DNA of 8,275 nucleotides from Deltaproteobacteria bacterium (lineage in GTDB: Bacteria; Desulfobacterota; GWC2-55-46; S146-70): contig WGFD01000003.1 in assembly GCA_015492395.1 (NCBI GenBank), positions 1-8,275 on the forward strand, read 5' to 3'. Below the pieces are notes generated by a model. It was not told the origin of the DNA. It ran no database searches and saw nothing but the letters and a program-made list of their open reading frames with translations. Shown here in pieces: positions 8,272-8,275 of this stretch. Position 1 is the first letter of the stretch. Every line of letters begins with the position of its first letter. Made by a program: the position numbers and the translations under genes.

Positions 8272-8275
8272 TAAA

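Larger units (their letters stand above)
7391..8275. other. Gene-free, repeat-rich region upstream of nfnA
   Basis: This 885-base stretch has no reading frame I would call a gene. Minus-strand 8186-7872 (104 codons) is open, but it runs straight through two repeat elements and lacks a ribosome binding site or recognisable product; the same holds for plus-strand 7390-7641 (83 codons), which begins on top of the nfnA start. What it does hold, right to left: paired direct repeats, palindromic repeat B, an inverted copy of a hairpin unit, a hairpin cluster, and the nfnA leader. Between 7788 and 7923 I see only small inverted repeats (CTTGTCA 7808-7814 with TGACAAG 7830-7836). In 7391-7625 there is the palindrome TATGCGCATA (7508-7517) and a sigma-54-like site. 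Confidence 0.7.

Overview
The window reads as ordinary bacterial chromosome. All seven recognisable genes lie on the minus strand, so transcription runs from high to low coordinates. The products (Pst phosphate transporter, PhoU, UppP, and an NfnAB-type flavin/iron-sulfur oxidoreductase) point to a bacterium, probably Gram-negative with an anaerobic, ferredoxin-based metabolism, for example a Desulfobacterota/Deltaproteobacteria- or Nitrospirota-like lineage. That placement is an inference from gene content and the GC-rich palindromic intergenic repeats. No rRNA, tRNA or other phylogenetic marker is present.

Layout in transcription order. (1) 7391-8275 is an 885-base gene-free stretch packed with repeats: two direct repeats at the right edge (8211-8271), a palindromic repeat B (8077-8180), a hairpin-rich MITE-like element (7626-7787) and an inverted, diverged copy of part of it (7924-8001), then a leader that may carry a sigma-54-type site. 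(2) 5125-7390 holds nfnA and nfnB, separated by one base, ending in a clear intrinsic terminator at 5061-5093. (3) 4811-5060 holds repeat A (4954-5030, an inverted relative of repeat B) and the regulatory region of the phosphate operon, with a candidate Pho box, a -10 box and an overlapping palindrome. (4) 1-4810 holds pstS, a 281-base gap with a good internal promoter, pstC-pstA-pstB joined by two ATGA overlaps, phoU 14 bases later, and the start of uppP 26 bases after phoU.

How the genes work together. PstS captures periplasmic phosphate, PstC and PstA form the membrane channel, PstB powers import, and PhoU tunes transport and links it to phosphate signalling; the PhoB/PhoR pair is not in the window. 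UppP dephosphorylates undecaprenyl diphosphate, recycling the cell-wall lipid carrier and releasing phosphate. NfnA and NfnB are expected to form the soluble complex that couples NADH, ferredoxin and NADP(H), a separate transcription unit.

I found no convincing undescribed multi-gene system. The most unusual material is the non-coding repeat cluster to the right of nfnA, the inverted repeat pair that brackets the nfnAB operon, and several regulatory structures in the phosphate operon.
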